Source: Atkinsonella hypoxylon
Taxonomy: Eukaryota > Ascomycota > Sordariomycetes > Hypocreales > Clavicipitaceae
Reading direction: 5' to 3'
DNA: 64,000 nucleotides
NCBI GenBank assembly: GCA_000729835.1
Contig: JFHB01000124.1
Location: 1 to 64,000 of the forward strand
Part shown: positions 1 through 10,448 of the stretch, one piece after another
Position numbering within the stretch: position 1 is the stretch's first letter
How the letters are laid out: the number at the start of each line of letters is the position of its first letter
Notes under the pieces: model-generated
Databases searched by the model: none
Told to the model about the DNA's origin: nothing
The model's input: only the letters and a program-made list of their open reading frames with translations
Position numbers and translations under genes: made by a program

Positions 1-1320
1 GTATTTATTATTAAATATATATTCTCTTTAGGTATTACTAAGTTAACTACTATAGAATCTATTAGTGTTAAATAATAAACTATTTAATCTTATTAATTTA
101 GAAAGAGTATAAGCTACTTAAAATATTATTATATAAACTAAAGAAGTATAAAACCTTATATAGTAAAATATAGTTAAAGCTTAAAAGGTATAAAAGAACT
201 AAGCTAATTAGAAGAGATAAAAAGTTAATTTTAATATAAGTAATAAGGTCTATATATAAAAGAAAGGCTTTATAACTTTAGCTTTAACTACTTAACTTAA
301 TTCTTAATATATTAGTCTATAGTTAATAATTAAAAAGAGAGGTTATAGCTTTATTTTAAACGTTTTAAACTAGTTTAAAGAGTCTCTATTATTTTATATA
401 AATAAACTATAAAAGGTATTAATTAATCTATTACCTTAATAGCTAATAATACTAAAGAAACTATAAGAAATCTAGGGTTAAATAGAATATAAAGTTAACT
501 AAGTACTAGCCTTTAGATTAAAGGGTTAAAATAAAACCTTAGAATATTAAGTTAATTAAAAGGGTTATAATCTAGATAATTAATAGTATTTAGTAAGGAA
601 TTTAGCTAATATAGCATTAGCTTTAGTTAAATTTTACAAGAAGTATTTAAATACTATAGAACTACTAGTAAGACTATAGAAATAGTTAGTTATAGCTGCT
701 AATAATAAAGCTATAGTAGAACACAATAATAATAATATAGCTGCTAAGGATACTATAATAAAGAGGAAAAGACCTATATAATATAGGTAAAACCTTTAAT
801 ACTGTTTAATAATATTAGGTTTAAAAAGAGGTAGTATAATAGTTACAATCTCTTTATATAATGCTTTATTATTATTATATATAACCTTAATATTAAAGGG
901 TTCTAAGTTAGCAGTTCTATTAGTTATATAAGGCTAGTAAAACCTTAAACTATTGTAGAACAACATTAAACCGTTAAATACACTAGATATAGCCCTACTT
1001 TAGGTTGTTAACTCCACTAGGGTCCGTTAATCTTATAGCCCTCTTATACCTATAGAGGCTTTGTCTCCTTTTTCCTCCTTTTCCCTCTATCTTAGAGTCT
1101 TCGTTAATAGAGCCTAATAAGACCATTTAATCTTCACCTTATGGCCGTGACACTATAGAGGTCTAGAAGGATTTTAGTTAAGAGCTCTTATTTAAGCTAA
1201 TAGAATTAATGCTACGCTAATTAACAGCTATTATTAACGCAGACAGGTAGTATACTAAGCATTAGCTATACTAATTAATACAGAATTAACTAAAGAATCT
1301 ACAAATTAAATTACAATTTA
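1..1320. repeat. RIP-like AT-rich tract, no intact gene
   Basis: This stretch is extremely AT-rich, poor in CpG and crowded with TA steps and stop codons in all frames, so no reading frame of useful length survives. Composition changes abruptly near 1320, where normal GC content and recognisable coding relics start. This is what repeat-induced point mutation leaves on transposons in filamentous ascomycetes. I could not identify the original element. A few GC-richer islands near 1020-1160 (pyrimidine-rich) interrupt it. Confidence 0.75.
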
Positions 1321-1461
1321 ATTGCTACTAAATTTGCTACGTAATTATTGTACAAAGTTTCCTATATATTTCGCGATACCTATGTTATGTTGGGCTTTTT
1401 TCGGAATTACCTGGACCCACTGTAGCGCGTCTCACTTATTCAATGGTAGCGGGCACAAATT

Positions 1462-1876
1462 CTACTTTTTGCAGGCTATTCTTCTCGCCGAAGATATCGA
1501 TATCAGCCTTATCTTAGCCCAGATGCTTTGCATAACCCTTTCCTCCTCAGAGGTCGATTGTCGTCTTGAATTTTGTCCTGCATACTGCGTTGTCTCTAAC
1601 TGCTCAGTGCTGAAATGGCCCGCCATCTCTCGAAGTCGCTTCCTATTGACGTTTGCTGCTATTGTCATCGGCAGCTCTGGAACGGAGAACAACAGAGATG
1701 GTATAATTAATATAAGCAGGCAACTGTTTAGCCAACCTAGCTTTTACATTCGCGGCGATGGGAAGCAACTTGATAGAAGCGTCTGCTATATTGTGCGCCA
1801 GTGTCTCAACTTTCACCTGGACGAACATGGCAAGCAGAGCTTCCCCTTGGAGTTGGAGTGATAATTTCCAACCCAA
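1462..1876 (-). pseudogene. NRPS adenylation-domain end / start of carrier domain, relic
   Basis: Two minus-strand frames must be joined by a frameshift near 1690 to give the C-terminal end of an NRPS adenylation domain. The first frame (1876 downward) has the typical VKARLAKQLPAY segment. The second carries ELPMT..ANVNRKRLREMAG, matching the A10 region (consensus PxTxSGKxDRKxLRE), followed by STEQL and then SEEERVMQSIWAKI, which is how a carrier (T) domain begins. The expected LGGDSI phosphopantetheine site is not recognisable after it, and the tract runs into AT-rich DNA. The invariant SGK of A10 is replaced by AAN. This is a fragment of a large non-ribosomal peptide synthetase, non-functional. 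The family assignment rests on remembered consensus motifs. Confidence 0.7.
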
Positions 1877-1903
1877 GAGACTGAATATACATTCTGATCG
1901 CGC

Positions 1904-2905
1904 CTAGAAAATCATGGTCCTGTACATAAGGAGGATTGGTTCGCAATATGCGTCAGGCATTTCTTCAAGAATGAAATCCCAGCGCCAGGCTTCAAGGCCA
2001 GCGATGCCGTCCATCTTAGCAATGGCAAAAGCAAGCAGTCCAGAGAATGCACCGCCAGTAGCTGCGGACGTATGGAGAAGAGCGATCCGGACTAGTGTTT
2101 CATTGGGAAGGTACCAATTGGAGATGATGAGAATAGCTCCAGGCAGGAATCCAGCCCTATAGTGACAAATGCCAAGGCCAGTTTGACTGTAGACGTAAGC
2201 TTGCAAGCACGAGGAGGTCCAAGTCAGCTCACTCGAAGAAACCAAGGAAGGACCGTAAAGCAAGGAGTCCGCCGTAATTCTGCACTATTCCGCTCAGAGT
2301 TATAATCGTTCCCCAGATAAACACTATGCCTCTGATGTAATGAGATGGTCACTTGAACTTGTGAAGTATCACGTTTAATAGAACCTCTATGTCATAGTTG
2401 ATAGGGTGCTAGTAGCTAACTGTCTTGGGGTAGTCATACATACTGCATAGCACGAAAGGAATAAAAAGATGACAACAACAATTTGCATTCAATACTTTTC
2501 ATTTCAAGGTCGGTTGTAAGTCCCTCGATCTTAGCGTTTCCTAATGGTCAAATTAGCCTCCTTCTGTAGCAACGTTACAATAGACTAACTACGCGTACCT
2601 ATATTTGTTTTATCTAGGTAGGCCATTAGAAATAATAGAACGAGCATCGGGAGCAACGGAATGAGGCAAAACTAGGACAAGCGTTAGTGAAACCATGAGC
2701 AAGAGCCCTTGATAAAGGGAGAAAAAAAAAAACCTATGTCGACTTCGCGGATGACTTTCTTCTTCCTCTCGTCGCTGAATCCATCGAGAAATGCCATGTC
2801 ATCTTGAGACAATCCAGAGGCATCCTCCTCTACATGGTAGCAGATGCCCTCTTCCGTCGCTATGGGACTGCCTTTTCCAAAGCCAGCGTCTTAAGCACTC
2901 TTCAT
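1904..2905 (-). pseudogene. MFS transporter (Dal5/anion:cation symporter type), broken and truncated
   Basis: Read 2905 to 1904 on the minus strand, the pieces line up in order with the N-terminal half of a fungal Dal5-type allantoate permease. They are DMAFLDGFSDERKKKVIREVD, then LIPLLPMLVLLFLMAYLDKTN, then GNAKIEGLTTDLEMK, then PSHYIRGIVFIWG, LLALRSFLGFFE, AGFLPGAILIISNWY and GLEAWRWDFILEE. At least two introns are still readable; the best is 2157-2232 (GTGAGC...TAG), which restores FFE|AGF. Damage: a TAA five codons after the ATG at 2905 (explicable as CAA to TAA), a TGA near 2350 where family members have Arg, phase problems around the exon-1 junction and the third intron, and loss of the second six-helix half. 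It lies immediately beside the NRPS relic, suggesting both belonged to one lost cluster. Confidence 0.8.
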
Positions 2906-3079
2906 ATTACATGCAGTTTGAGTAATGTGATTGTATTGAAGTGCCGTTCGCCTTAGTGGGAATTAAACAAGCTGGTGCTAAGACATTTCTCGAGGGATCT
3001 TGGTTTACCGCCATTGATAAGACATGCATACTGAGGGCATGGCAGAGTAAGAAGATCATATTGTGCCAGTGCTGCCTCG

Positions 3080-5001
3080 TCATGCCCCATCACCCTCGAA
3101 CCAGCTTTTCTTTTCCAGTTCCAGTTCCTTCGAGTAGTCTCCAAAAGGCTTGAACACCTCAAAGAGAAGGTCGGGCCAACGCTCCTCCCACCTCCAGCTC
3201 TCGAATTGGGCCTTGGTACAATCCCAGTATTCTGGATAAAAACCACTATTCTCCCAGTCCACGATGCCGACCACGTGCCACCCTTTTGTACCGTCTGCTC
3301 TAGTCACGCGATCAACAAGGATATTCCGCAAATTTAGATCAGCATGCGTGAAAACAATGCTATGCCCCTTCCGAGCTGGGTCATCTGGGTATCGTAGAAG
3401 TTGGTTGAAAGCGTCTTCATTGGCGAAGGGTCCGATGAGATTTGCATCGCGTATTCTTGGGTCAGAACAAGAATTGCCTCGGGTGTTACAGATGGCTGTG
3501 CCATGTGTTGGGATAACTCGCAATTGAAACATGAAGTCTTGCATGCAGGTGACAAACTCAGCCGCGTCTTTATCAGACAACATATCCATGGCCTTTGCCA
3601 AGCAAACGCCAGGTAAGCGTGACATCAATAGGTATGCTTTTCTAGCATCCGGAGATTCTGAAGACGTTCCTGGAACCGATATATAGTCTAGAGGCCGGGG
3701 AACCGGTATTTTAGTGTATCTGCCTACAAGATCGAGTGCGTTAAACTCGTTTCGGAGCTCTTCAGCACCTCTTCCGGACTTCAGATAGAGACCAAACGGA
3801 AGACGTTGGACAGAAAAGGAGCCACTGTGGCCATATAATCGTTGGCCGATTTGGCGTAATATCTTGTACAATGCTATTCGTACGACAGCGGGAAACAACA
3901 GCCAGATGGATAGGAAGTATGGGAAGATGACTGCTGTGATGGAGCCTAGTGTAAGCCAGAAGTAGACTTGTGATTTTGACGAAGTGGTTGTTGATGGTTG
4001 TTCGTCTTGTTCAATTCTTTGGCAGACCTCAAGCCATCGAATACTAGGGGCAATGCGCGCATGTGTTCCAACAAATCGGGCGTCGACCTTGCGGATATTC
4101 GTACGTGAATGATCTCCTAAAAGGGGATAGAAACCATGGGCATCGATCCTGTCTTCCAATGTCCCTATCAAGCACGGATGCAATCTAAACTGTTCCGATG
4201 TTAAAAAGCTGGGCACAGGCTCTGCTACAAAGTAGACAGTTACTTACCTCTATCATGGATGGCTGCAATCGACGGAGCAGCAACAGGCCTTTCCTAGATG
4301 CCTCAGCTGCCGATCTACGGACAAGCCAATGGCTGTAATATCCGCTCATGCGCTCAGGTTGTCGTGCATAATTCAGCCACCAATCGAAATATGGCGGACC
4401 GAAAAAGGCACGTAGCATTTCAGTGATTCGTGACTGCAAAGCACCAGACTAGTTGGCCATGGCTACCTACCTAGGTGCAGAATCCAGATTATGGGGAAGC
4501 ACGACGTACCTCGCAGTTTAGCCATCTTGACGGGATAGGAAGGACTGGCACAACCATCAAGGGGTCTCTGAACGAAGCGCGTTTGCCAGTTATGCAGCAT
4601 TTCGCTCCATCCCGCTTGATAATCCGTCGACGGACATCTTCAGTCAAGGCCGGTGGCAAGGTCCCATGATCGGTCACTAGAATGGTGGTTGGTTGTTAGC
4701 CCGATATAGCTCATACTCCTCATGCCTTGACGCGAAACAAAGAGATGCTGCAAAGACAAAAGCTACCGGATTTAACAATATAGGTCCAATCAGCAACAAG
4801 CATATGGAGCTCGGCTCCGGGATTCTTGCTGCCGCGATAGAGATCAAGGACGTAGGCCGCAGCATGTCGAGGGTGAAGTGCCTCCGTGACAAACCGCTCT
4901 AGCAGTTTACGGTGCGAATGACGCAGCCCTAGTTCTTCCGTGAAGAGAGCAACCGCTTCTCTAACAGTTTCGTCCTTGTAAGGGCTAGGGCTGTATTCCA
5001 T
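3080..5001 (-). CDS. HNH-like N-terminal region fused to aminoglycoside-phosphotransferase-fold kinase
   Basis: Four exons: 4767-5001, 4510-4676, 4248-4433 and 3080-4189 (introns 4677-4766, 4434-4509, 4190-4247, all GT-AG with matching phase), giving 565 aa from the ATG at 5001. The N-terminal third has a KRDGAKCCITGK segment, DPLMVVPVLPIPSRW, then a W/Y-rich stretch. This resembles the fungal HNH_2 group, but the usual His residues are not evident. A strongly hydrophobic stretch lies at about residues 271-305. The C-terminal part is an APH/choline-kinase-like domain with the catalytic-loop motif HADLNLRNIL (Asp about 480) and the metal-binding IVDWENSG (Asp about 507). The domain is known for phosphorylating small molecules or proteins; the substrate cannot be told. 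The composite architecture recurs, to my recollection, in fungal genomes. The exon structure is hand-built. Confidence 0.8.
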
Positions 5002-5686
5002 TTGAAACGCGCGAGGCACGTCAGTCCTCCTGCGCACAAGTGACGGCGCAGTAAGTATTAGGCCAGGCGTTGCTCGATGCGAGAGTGACCAGAGATTGAC
5101 TCCAGAGTATTCCGTACGACTCCAGAGTAAACAGTGTCGCCAAAAATGCGTCGTGGCCACGCCACGCCACGCTAAATGATCGGTTAGACCCCCCTAAGCT
5201 GCTGGCCAATCGCGTCCGCCCCCCCTCAGCCCTCAGCTGCTCTGTAGATGTAGACTCTGCAGACCAGACTCGAAGCGCGCGAGTCTGGCGATAGCGTCAA
5301 TTTAGATGATCCAACCATCGGGCCGCACTTTCCTCAGGTTTACACCCGCCCCTCTTGCCTGCCTATACTTGTGGCCAACGTGTTTCATGTGCATCCTTAC
5401 GCTCACGATCGGCAGCTTTTGTTTGGGTGGCCGAGCGCTGTCACTCTCCAGCCTTGCTGCGGCTACAATCTTTCATTATGACAACGAGAATTATTTAAGG
5501 CGGGCATGCTCTTGCCACAACTGACTTTTATGTGTCACTATAAGCAAGTCTTTTCTCGGCCGCTAGCTCTCTTTGCTTATATCGCAACATACGACGTCTT
5601 CTTCAGAAATACGTGTGAGTGACGCTGAACCTTACAAATATTTTCGTGATTCTCGACTTACAACTGCCTTGTTTTCGCGCACGGAG

Positions 5687-6476
5687 ATGTCTTCCTCTCC
5701 TGAACCTCATTCTCTCTATATTTCACTCACATTTATCGCCCGTGACGCTAGTAGGTACTACTACGTGAGTACTTCTCGTACGCGGAACATCACAATTACT
5801 GATGGTATTAGCACTGGGCCCTATATGCTACAAGAACCGAGCCTCCCAAAGGAATCAAGTTCCACGCCACCGACTATGGAAACCAGAGAAATTCTCTTCA
5901 ATATGAACAAGCTGAAGTCACAAACCCTACTATTTCGAAAAAAATGGTTGTGTGCCTAAAAATCGGTTCAGTTAGATCCACTGAAGCCATACATCAGAGT
6001 TTGAAGAGGGTTCCGTTGGGTAGTGCTAGAGCACTCCCAAGGCATGAGCCCCGATGGACTTGTCGAGTCTTCCTGACCGCAGCATTGAAACAGCTGGATC
6101 GGGATGGCGTCATATCCCTGCCCCCCGGAACGGGTAAGATCTTCAGTCTTATATACTAAGAAGACGTTGAGCAAATTTTTTACTGATCAATTCGTCGTAT
6201 TCACTAGATGCCCAGGAGATTGAGGCTGTATGTTACAAACACGCAGACGATTGGTACCAAGTCAAGAAAGAGGAAGATATACTATACCCCTGCGTTCTCA
6301 ACAATATGGACTGGTTGAGCTGGACTGAACCACCTTCATCACCTTCTGACAATCATTCACCGAGCGTATACCCGGGGCCTCCAGCTCCAGCTTTCGCTAC
6401 CGTATCCATGGAGTCTGAGACAGATTTAACCAAACCAAAGCCATACTATGGTCCAAAGCCGATGAACATTGACTAA
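5687..6476 (+). CDS. uncharacterised fungal protein, three exons
   Basis: Exons 5687-5764, 5812-6133 and 6208-6476 (introns of 47 and 74 nt, GTGAGT...TTAG and GTAAGA...CTAG) give 222 aa. The spliced frame contains HWALYATRTEPPKGIKFHATDY, a following MVVCLKIGSV, WTCRVFLTAALKQL and AQEIEAVCYKHADDWY. This spacing of HWAL, FHA, WxCR and a late acidic helix is shared by a family of short proteins found in many Pezizomycotina. I know no function for them. The C-terminus is proline- and serine-rich and low complexity. No signal peptide or membrane helix is seen. The continuity of the motif across both introns is the main reason to believe the model. Confidence 0.65.
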
Positions 6477-6942
6477 CCCATATCGGTACCAGGCAAATAC
6501 CAGCTCGGGATCGAGGAGATAAACGTGCTTGCATTGTGACGCTTCAAGAGATTTTACCAGTCGGCAAGGATCGAGTTAAGGAGATCTACATGAACAACGT
6601 AATTAGTTCGAAGATTAGTTATATCTATTACAATACATTATGGCAACTTGTGACCCAGTCCTCCAACTTCACTTTCCCCTACCCCAAAGCATCTTCCTTG
6701 AATCCAGACGACTGCCGTCACTGTTGGAATAACTGCGTGCGAGGTACAGGCCTCTAATTGGCTGCACGGTTCCGGTCTAACAATTAGCCCGACTCTGCCC
6801 ACAGAGACTTCCTCCGGGCACACCACCATGCCCAAGGCATCCGCGTGAAAGGGGGTATATCTTCGGCTTCCTCGCCATCATAGAAAGATAGAAATCATCA
6901 ATTATCACATCTTTTGAGTGCACTATAGCTCTGTTTCCTCAC

Positions 6943-7701
6943 TCACACCATATTTTTCCATCTCATCCGAGATGAATATTTTCTCCAGTCCAGACGGGTG
7001 AGGTTACAGTAGCAACGACTGTCGAGAGCAAAGTGGTGAGATGCAAAAGCACCCCTAAGCAAGCTCGGAAGCTCGGCGCACTCGGGCAGAAGCCTCACAA
7101 TAACGCAATTCCTCACGGTGATGCGGCTAATGGGCTTTTTCGTCCCTTTTGCCATCAATGGCTCAATCTTTCTGAGGACGACGTGTTTCTCGCCAGGGTG
7201 CTGCCCCAACTTGTCCATACAAGCATACCAATGATCTGGAACCAGAAACGCGTACGGGCTGGTTTTAAAATCAAGGAGGCGAATCCCAGCGTCGCCGCGC
7301 CCTATATCAAGGTGAGGCGTGCCCACCGGAAAAGCCGGTGATGGTTTGACCGAGAGTCCCGCGGTGAAGAAAGGAGGGCCACCCTTGATTATTCTTACGT
7401 CGGCAAGGGTGCTGGATTTTCCAGCACGCTCCTCTTCAGCGGTGCCGTTCTGGTAAAAAACAGTAGCTTTCTCGGCGAACTCAGTCTGTCCGAGCATAGC
7501 GAGACCTGTACCAATGTGAAGTCTGGAGATGTACTTCTGGTGAATACTGGGGTTGAAGTCTTTGGAAAGATCGGTGACGTTGATCACGAGTCGGAAGCCT
7601 TTGGAAGAAGTCTCCGAGGGATAACGAGGAAATTCAAGTTTTCGTTGGACGGGGATAGCAAGAATGATGAGGCGCCAAAAAAGGGCAAAGGTGGCGCGCA
7701 T
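6943..7701 (-). CDS. secreted DUF7907-like protein
   Basis: Single exon, 252 aa from the ATG at 7701. An in-frame ATG lies 19 codons upstream at 7758, but the 7701 start puts a hydrophobic signal-like segment (ATFALFWRLIILAIPV) at the N-terminus. The mature part has GFRLVINVTD, HIGTGLAMLG, VFYQNGTAEEE, PPFFTAGL and, near the end, VRLLPECAELP...FALDSRCY. These match, as I remember it, a family of small secreted proteins of ascomycetes annotated as DUF7907. Several cysteines in the C-terminal half could form disulphides. No enzymatic motif is seen and function is unknown. No intron was needed. Confidence 0.7.
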   Translation of the reverse strand: MRATFALFWRLIILAIPVQRKLEFPRYPSETSSKGFRLVINVTDLSKDFNPSIHQKYISRLHIGTGLAMLGQTEFAEKATVFYQNGTAEEERAGKSSTLADVRIIKGGPPFFTAGLSVKPSPAFPVGTPHLDIGRGDAGIRLLDFKTSPYAFLVPDHWYACMDKLGQHPGEKHVVLRKIEPLMAKGTKKPISRITVRNCVIVRLLPECAELPSLLRGAFASHHFALDSRCYCNLTRLDWRKYSSRMRWKNMV

Positions 7702-7759
7702 GTTGATTGGGATGACTGTTTTTGCAGAAGCCGTAGTTACAGGAGGCAAGATGAGCAAG

Positions 7760-9000
7760 ATGAAGGTTTGCTGACCAATGTGGTTTGCACAATGCCTAGA
7801 GATAGATGGTGAGACGAAGATGATGATACTCGAGAGAGCAAAACGGCAATGTTAGTCTTATATCTGCAGTACTTATACGATGCTAAAAGCTGCGAGTCCG
7901 ACAGGGTTATTTTAGGTCCAGACCTTACGGGTTGGGGCCAACATGGGCGTTGACAGTCGCATTATAATGCTACCTTGAGCAAGTGGTCTGGAACTTTGCC
8001 TATAATTTCCATCTCTATCGTAATATAGGGTTAAGAATCGCTGTTCACAATATACCAAGCTAGTAAGGGTTGCGGAGAATCGCTGGGATATGCCTAGCGA
8101 CAAGAAAATTTTCTTTTATTTCCTTTTTAGGGGGTTAGCGAAGACGCCTTGTCAAAGTAGATTAGTTGGGCTAATTTTTCCCTAAACAGTTGCAAAGTAG
8201 CTTATCCACTTGCAATTCGGTAGCCGAAGTTCTTGGCATGATTGAACTGGCGCCAGTAAATACCAATCAGACCAGCACCGAGAATATTAGTGCCTCATCA
8301 ATCAATCTCGGCAGGCGGCGGATGGAGGGCGGGCAAGTGCGGGTCTATACTCTATAGCATTATCAGGATAAATTCAAATTAGTCTTGATCTCGTTCCAAG
8401 CCAATTGAAATCAGTTTATCCATCGTTATCGCTGCTTCCCCCCCCCCCCCTTCCCGGGGCGCTGTTCTCGGTCTTAATGCTGCTGGTGGTTCCCCAGATA
8501 ATCAACAAGTGTCCGTCCTTTTTTTCCGTTTTTTTTTTTGCTCTTTTTTTCAAAATCGTTTCCAAATGCAAGCATGAAATATATCCGAAATAATCTCTTA
8601 CTTTGTCTCGGCGAGTTAACAGGAGGAAGACGGCCAGTCTCCCTCATACTATCGTCTCCACCTCGCATTCATGATCAGTATCGGAATTCAAAGCACTTTC
8701 TTCGGACGAGGATCGGCCAGGTTTAGATCTTCAGTTAGGTCTGACGACCGGGGGGAACACAGAGTTGGGTTTTCGAAAATACATGGCAAGGACGAGGACC
8801 AGGGGGGCGACGGATTTGCAATTGGCGAGCCAAGCTCGACCCTTGGACCCTGATTTACCGACCTGACTTGACCGTTAGATTACAGGTCCTACTTGACCAA
8901 TAATATAGCATATTAACAGTACCCCTCCACTTAGTACGGTATAGCGCATCATCAGGGAAAGCGGAGCTTTGCCTGAGATTTGCGTCATAAATGCAGAGAT
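7760..9000. other. gene-free stretch
   Basis: No supported gene. Short open frames here lack recognisable motifs. There are homopolymer runs of C near 8440 and of T near 8520-8550, and an AT-richer composition than the flanking genes. The tract leads into the dispersed-repeat block that starts near 9000. Confidence 0.5.
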
Positions 9001-9260
9001 AAGGCAAGCAGGGAGAAGCGTAGCTTCCCGCTTCACATCTTTAATGGGCTAGTGTAAAGTAGGGATCAATTTTCTGCCTCTTTATTGTTGGTTTAAATGC
9101 TCAATTCGATCGGCTATTAGTCAATAAAATTGTAATATACTATAATGTATTGCATTACTAAAATTGTAGTGTTAAGGAACCTTAAAGTACAGAAAAAAGG
9201 CGATGAGATTCTGCTATAGAGAAGGCTGCCTGCGGCAGCCCCTGGAGTGAAATGAAAAAA
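9000..9260 (+). repeat. dispersed repeat A, copy 1
   Basis: A diverged copy of the sequence at about 31100-31350, in the same orientation. Shared blocks include CGGCTATTAGT followed by an AAA-rich run, GTAGTGTTAAGGA, AAAGTRCAGAAA and an AGAAGGCT-type block. Both copies begin with a GC-rich hairpin-like stretch built on GGGAAGC/GCTTCC. There is no coding capacity. The class of element is not clear. Confidence 0.6.
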
Positions 9261-9654
9261 GATATAATATCTATAATATAATATTAATTATACTCCGTAG
9301 TTCAATAGTAGTATGGTAGTAGGCTTATAAGGAAGAGGAAGAAGAAGAAGAATAAATAATGATAATAATAAGAGAGTAGCTGTTATCATAGCCACTAAAT
9401 TAACTATATTATATATTAAGGCCTCTTACGCACATACAGATCCGGACTTCTTCGACGCTTTCCCTGCGCCTATGATGCCGAAAAATTTGGCTGGCGCATT
9501 CTCAACGCCTCTTAAACCTTCTTTTTCTTGGAATAAGCGGCAGCGCCCCTGATTGGCTAGCGCAAGTAGATAAGCTAACACGGAGCTCCCGGACCCATAA
9601 CACCAGGAGGCTAGATCTCCGGGTTTCCTCTTTCCTATTAGCTACTTGACAAAC

Positions 9655-10215
9655 ATCGGCTTAGGGAGCAGAGCTGGTCACTCGGGGTGTACAGTAAATC
9701 TTAGGTCTAGAGCGGGTGTAGATTTAGGCAGAATAGCATATACTCAGCATATACTTAACATATACTAATCACACAGTATTAATTTCTAAGCAAGAGATCT
9801 AGAGTCTATAGAGCGTGTATTTCTGTAGTACTTACTATACTACTAGATAGTAGTGCACAATACAACTACATATAAGTGTATATACCACTAAATATAAAAA
9901 TGTGTAATTCGCACTAATGCACTGTGTATTCTGTATATACGCAGCATCTATTCCGTACTGAGCATGTACTAAACGCTTCACCGCCTGCTATTAGGCCTGC
10001 TCTATGGAATAGACCAATGCACACATAGGCTGGACCTAAGATTTACTGGAACCCCGGTCACTCGCAGGGATGGTCAATAGTTACTACTACTTCTTATTAG
10101 CAGGTAAATTCGGCGGAACTGTAAAGTTATATCAGTATTATCAGTATTATTATAATAATAGAGTTATGGACGGGGCTGCCGTTATGTTTTCATTGCTGTA
10201 ACAGCTGTCTAGGAT
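9655..10215 (+). repeat. dispersed repeat B, copy 1, interrupted by a miniature element
   Basis: The outer parts (about 9655-9683 and 10056-10215) correspond to the uninterrupted copy at about 30175-30330. Shared blocks are GGGAGCA.AGCTGGTCACT, CAGGGAT, ACTACTTCTY and GTTATAT. The two halves are separated by the 372-bp element listed next. The rest of the alignment is diverged, with AT-rich replacement. Confidence 0.65.
9684..10055. mobile_element. hAT-type miniature inverted-repeat element (MITE), 372 bp
   Basis: Ends are inverted repeats of about 26 bp. The left end reads GGGGTGTACAGTAAATCTTA, and the right end, read inward on the minus strand, GGGGTTCCAGTAAATCTTA; GGTC then follows in both. 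The element is bounded by a perfect direct duplication GGTCACTC at 9676-9683 and 10056-10063. An 8-bp target duplication is characteristic of the hAT superfamily. The inside is AT-rich and has no open frame of note, so it is non-autonomous. The repeat copy near 30190 has a single GGTCACTA at the equivalent place, that is, an empty site. Confidence 0.82.
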
Positions 10216-10355
10216 TACCGGAGAGCACCCACGGATAATTGACGCGCGCCTGTAGTTCCCCCCATCATTAGTTACACAATTTCGACAACTTCATGCTACT
10301 GTCTTGGAGCTTAGTTGTTAATGACGACATACCTAGTCAGCCAGTTGGAAGTTGT

Positions 10356-10429
10356 GGTTCCGTGGTCTAGTTGGTCATGATTTCTCGCTAACACCGAGAA
10401 GGTCCCCGGTTCGAGCCCGGGCGGAACCA
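10356..10429 (+). tRNA. tRNA-Val (anticodon AAC)
   Basis: A 74-nt cloverleaf. The acceptor stem GGTTCCG pairs with CGGAACC, the D arm carries GTCTAGTTGGTCA, the anticodon stem TCTCG/CGAGA encloses loop CTAACAC (anticodon AAC, reading GUU/GUC after A34 to I editing), and the T arm is CCCGG TTCGAGC CCGGG. The discriminator is A and there is no intron. A run of seven T follows at about 10441-10447, fitting a Pol III terminator. Confidence 0.95.
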
Positions 10430-10439
10430 TTGTAGCGGG

Positions 10440-10448
10440 CTTTTTTTG
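10440..10448 (+). terminator. Pol III T-run behind tRNA-Val
   Basis: A run of T residues starts about a dozen bases after the tRNA 3' end, in the position and form of an RNA polymerase III terminator. Confidence 0.7.

Noticed and set aside
1322..1861. 179-codon plus-strand frame
   Set aside because: It is antisense to the NRPS relic, has no ATG start and has no recognisable motif.
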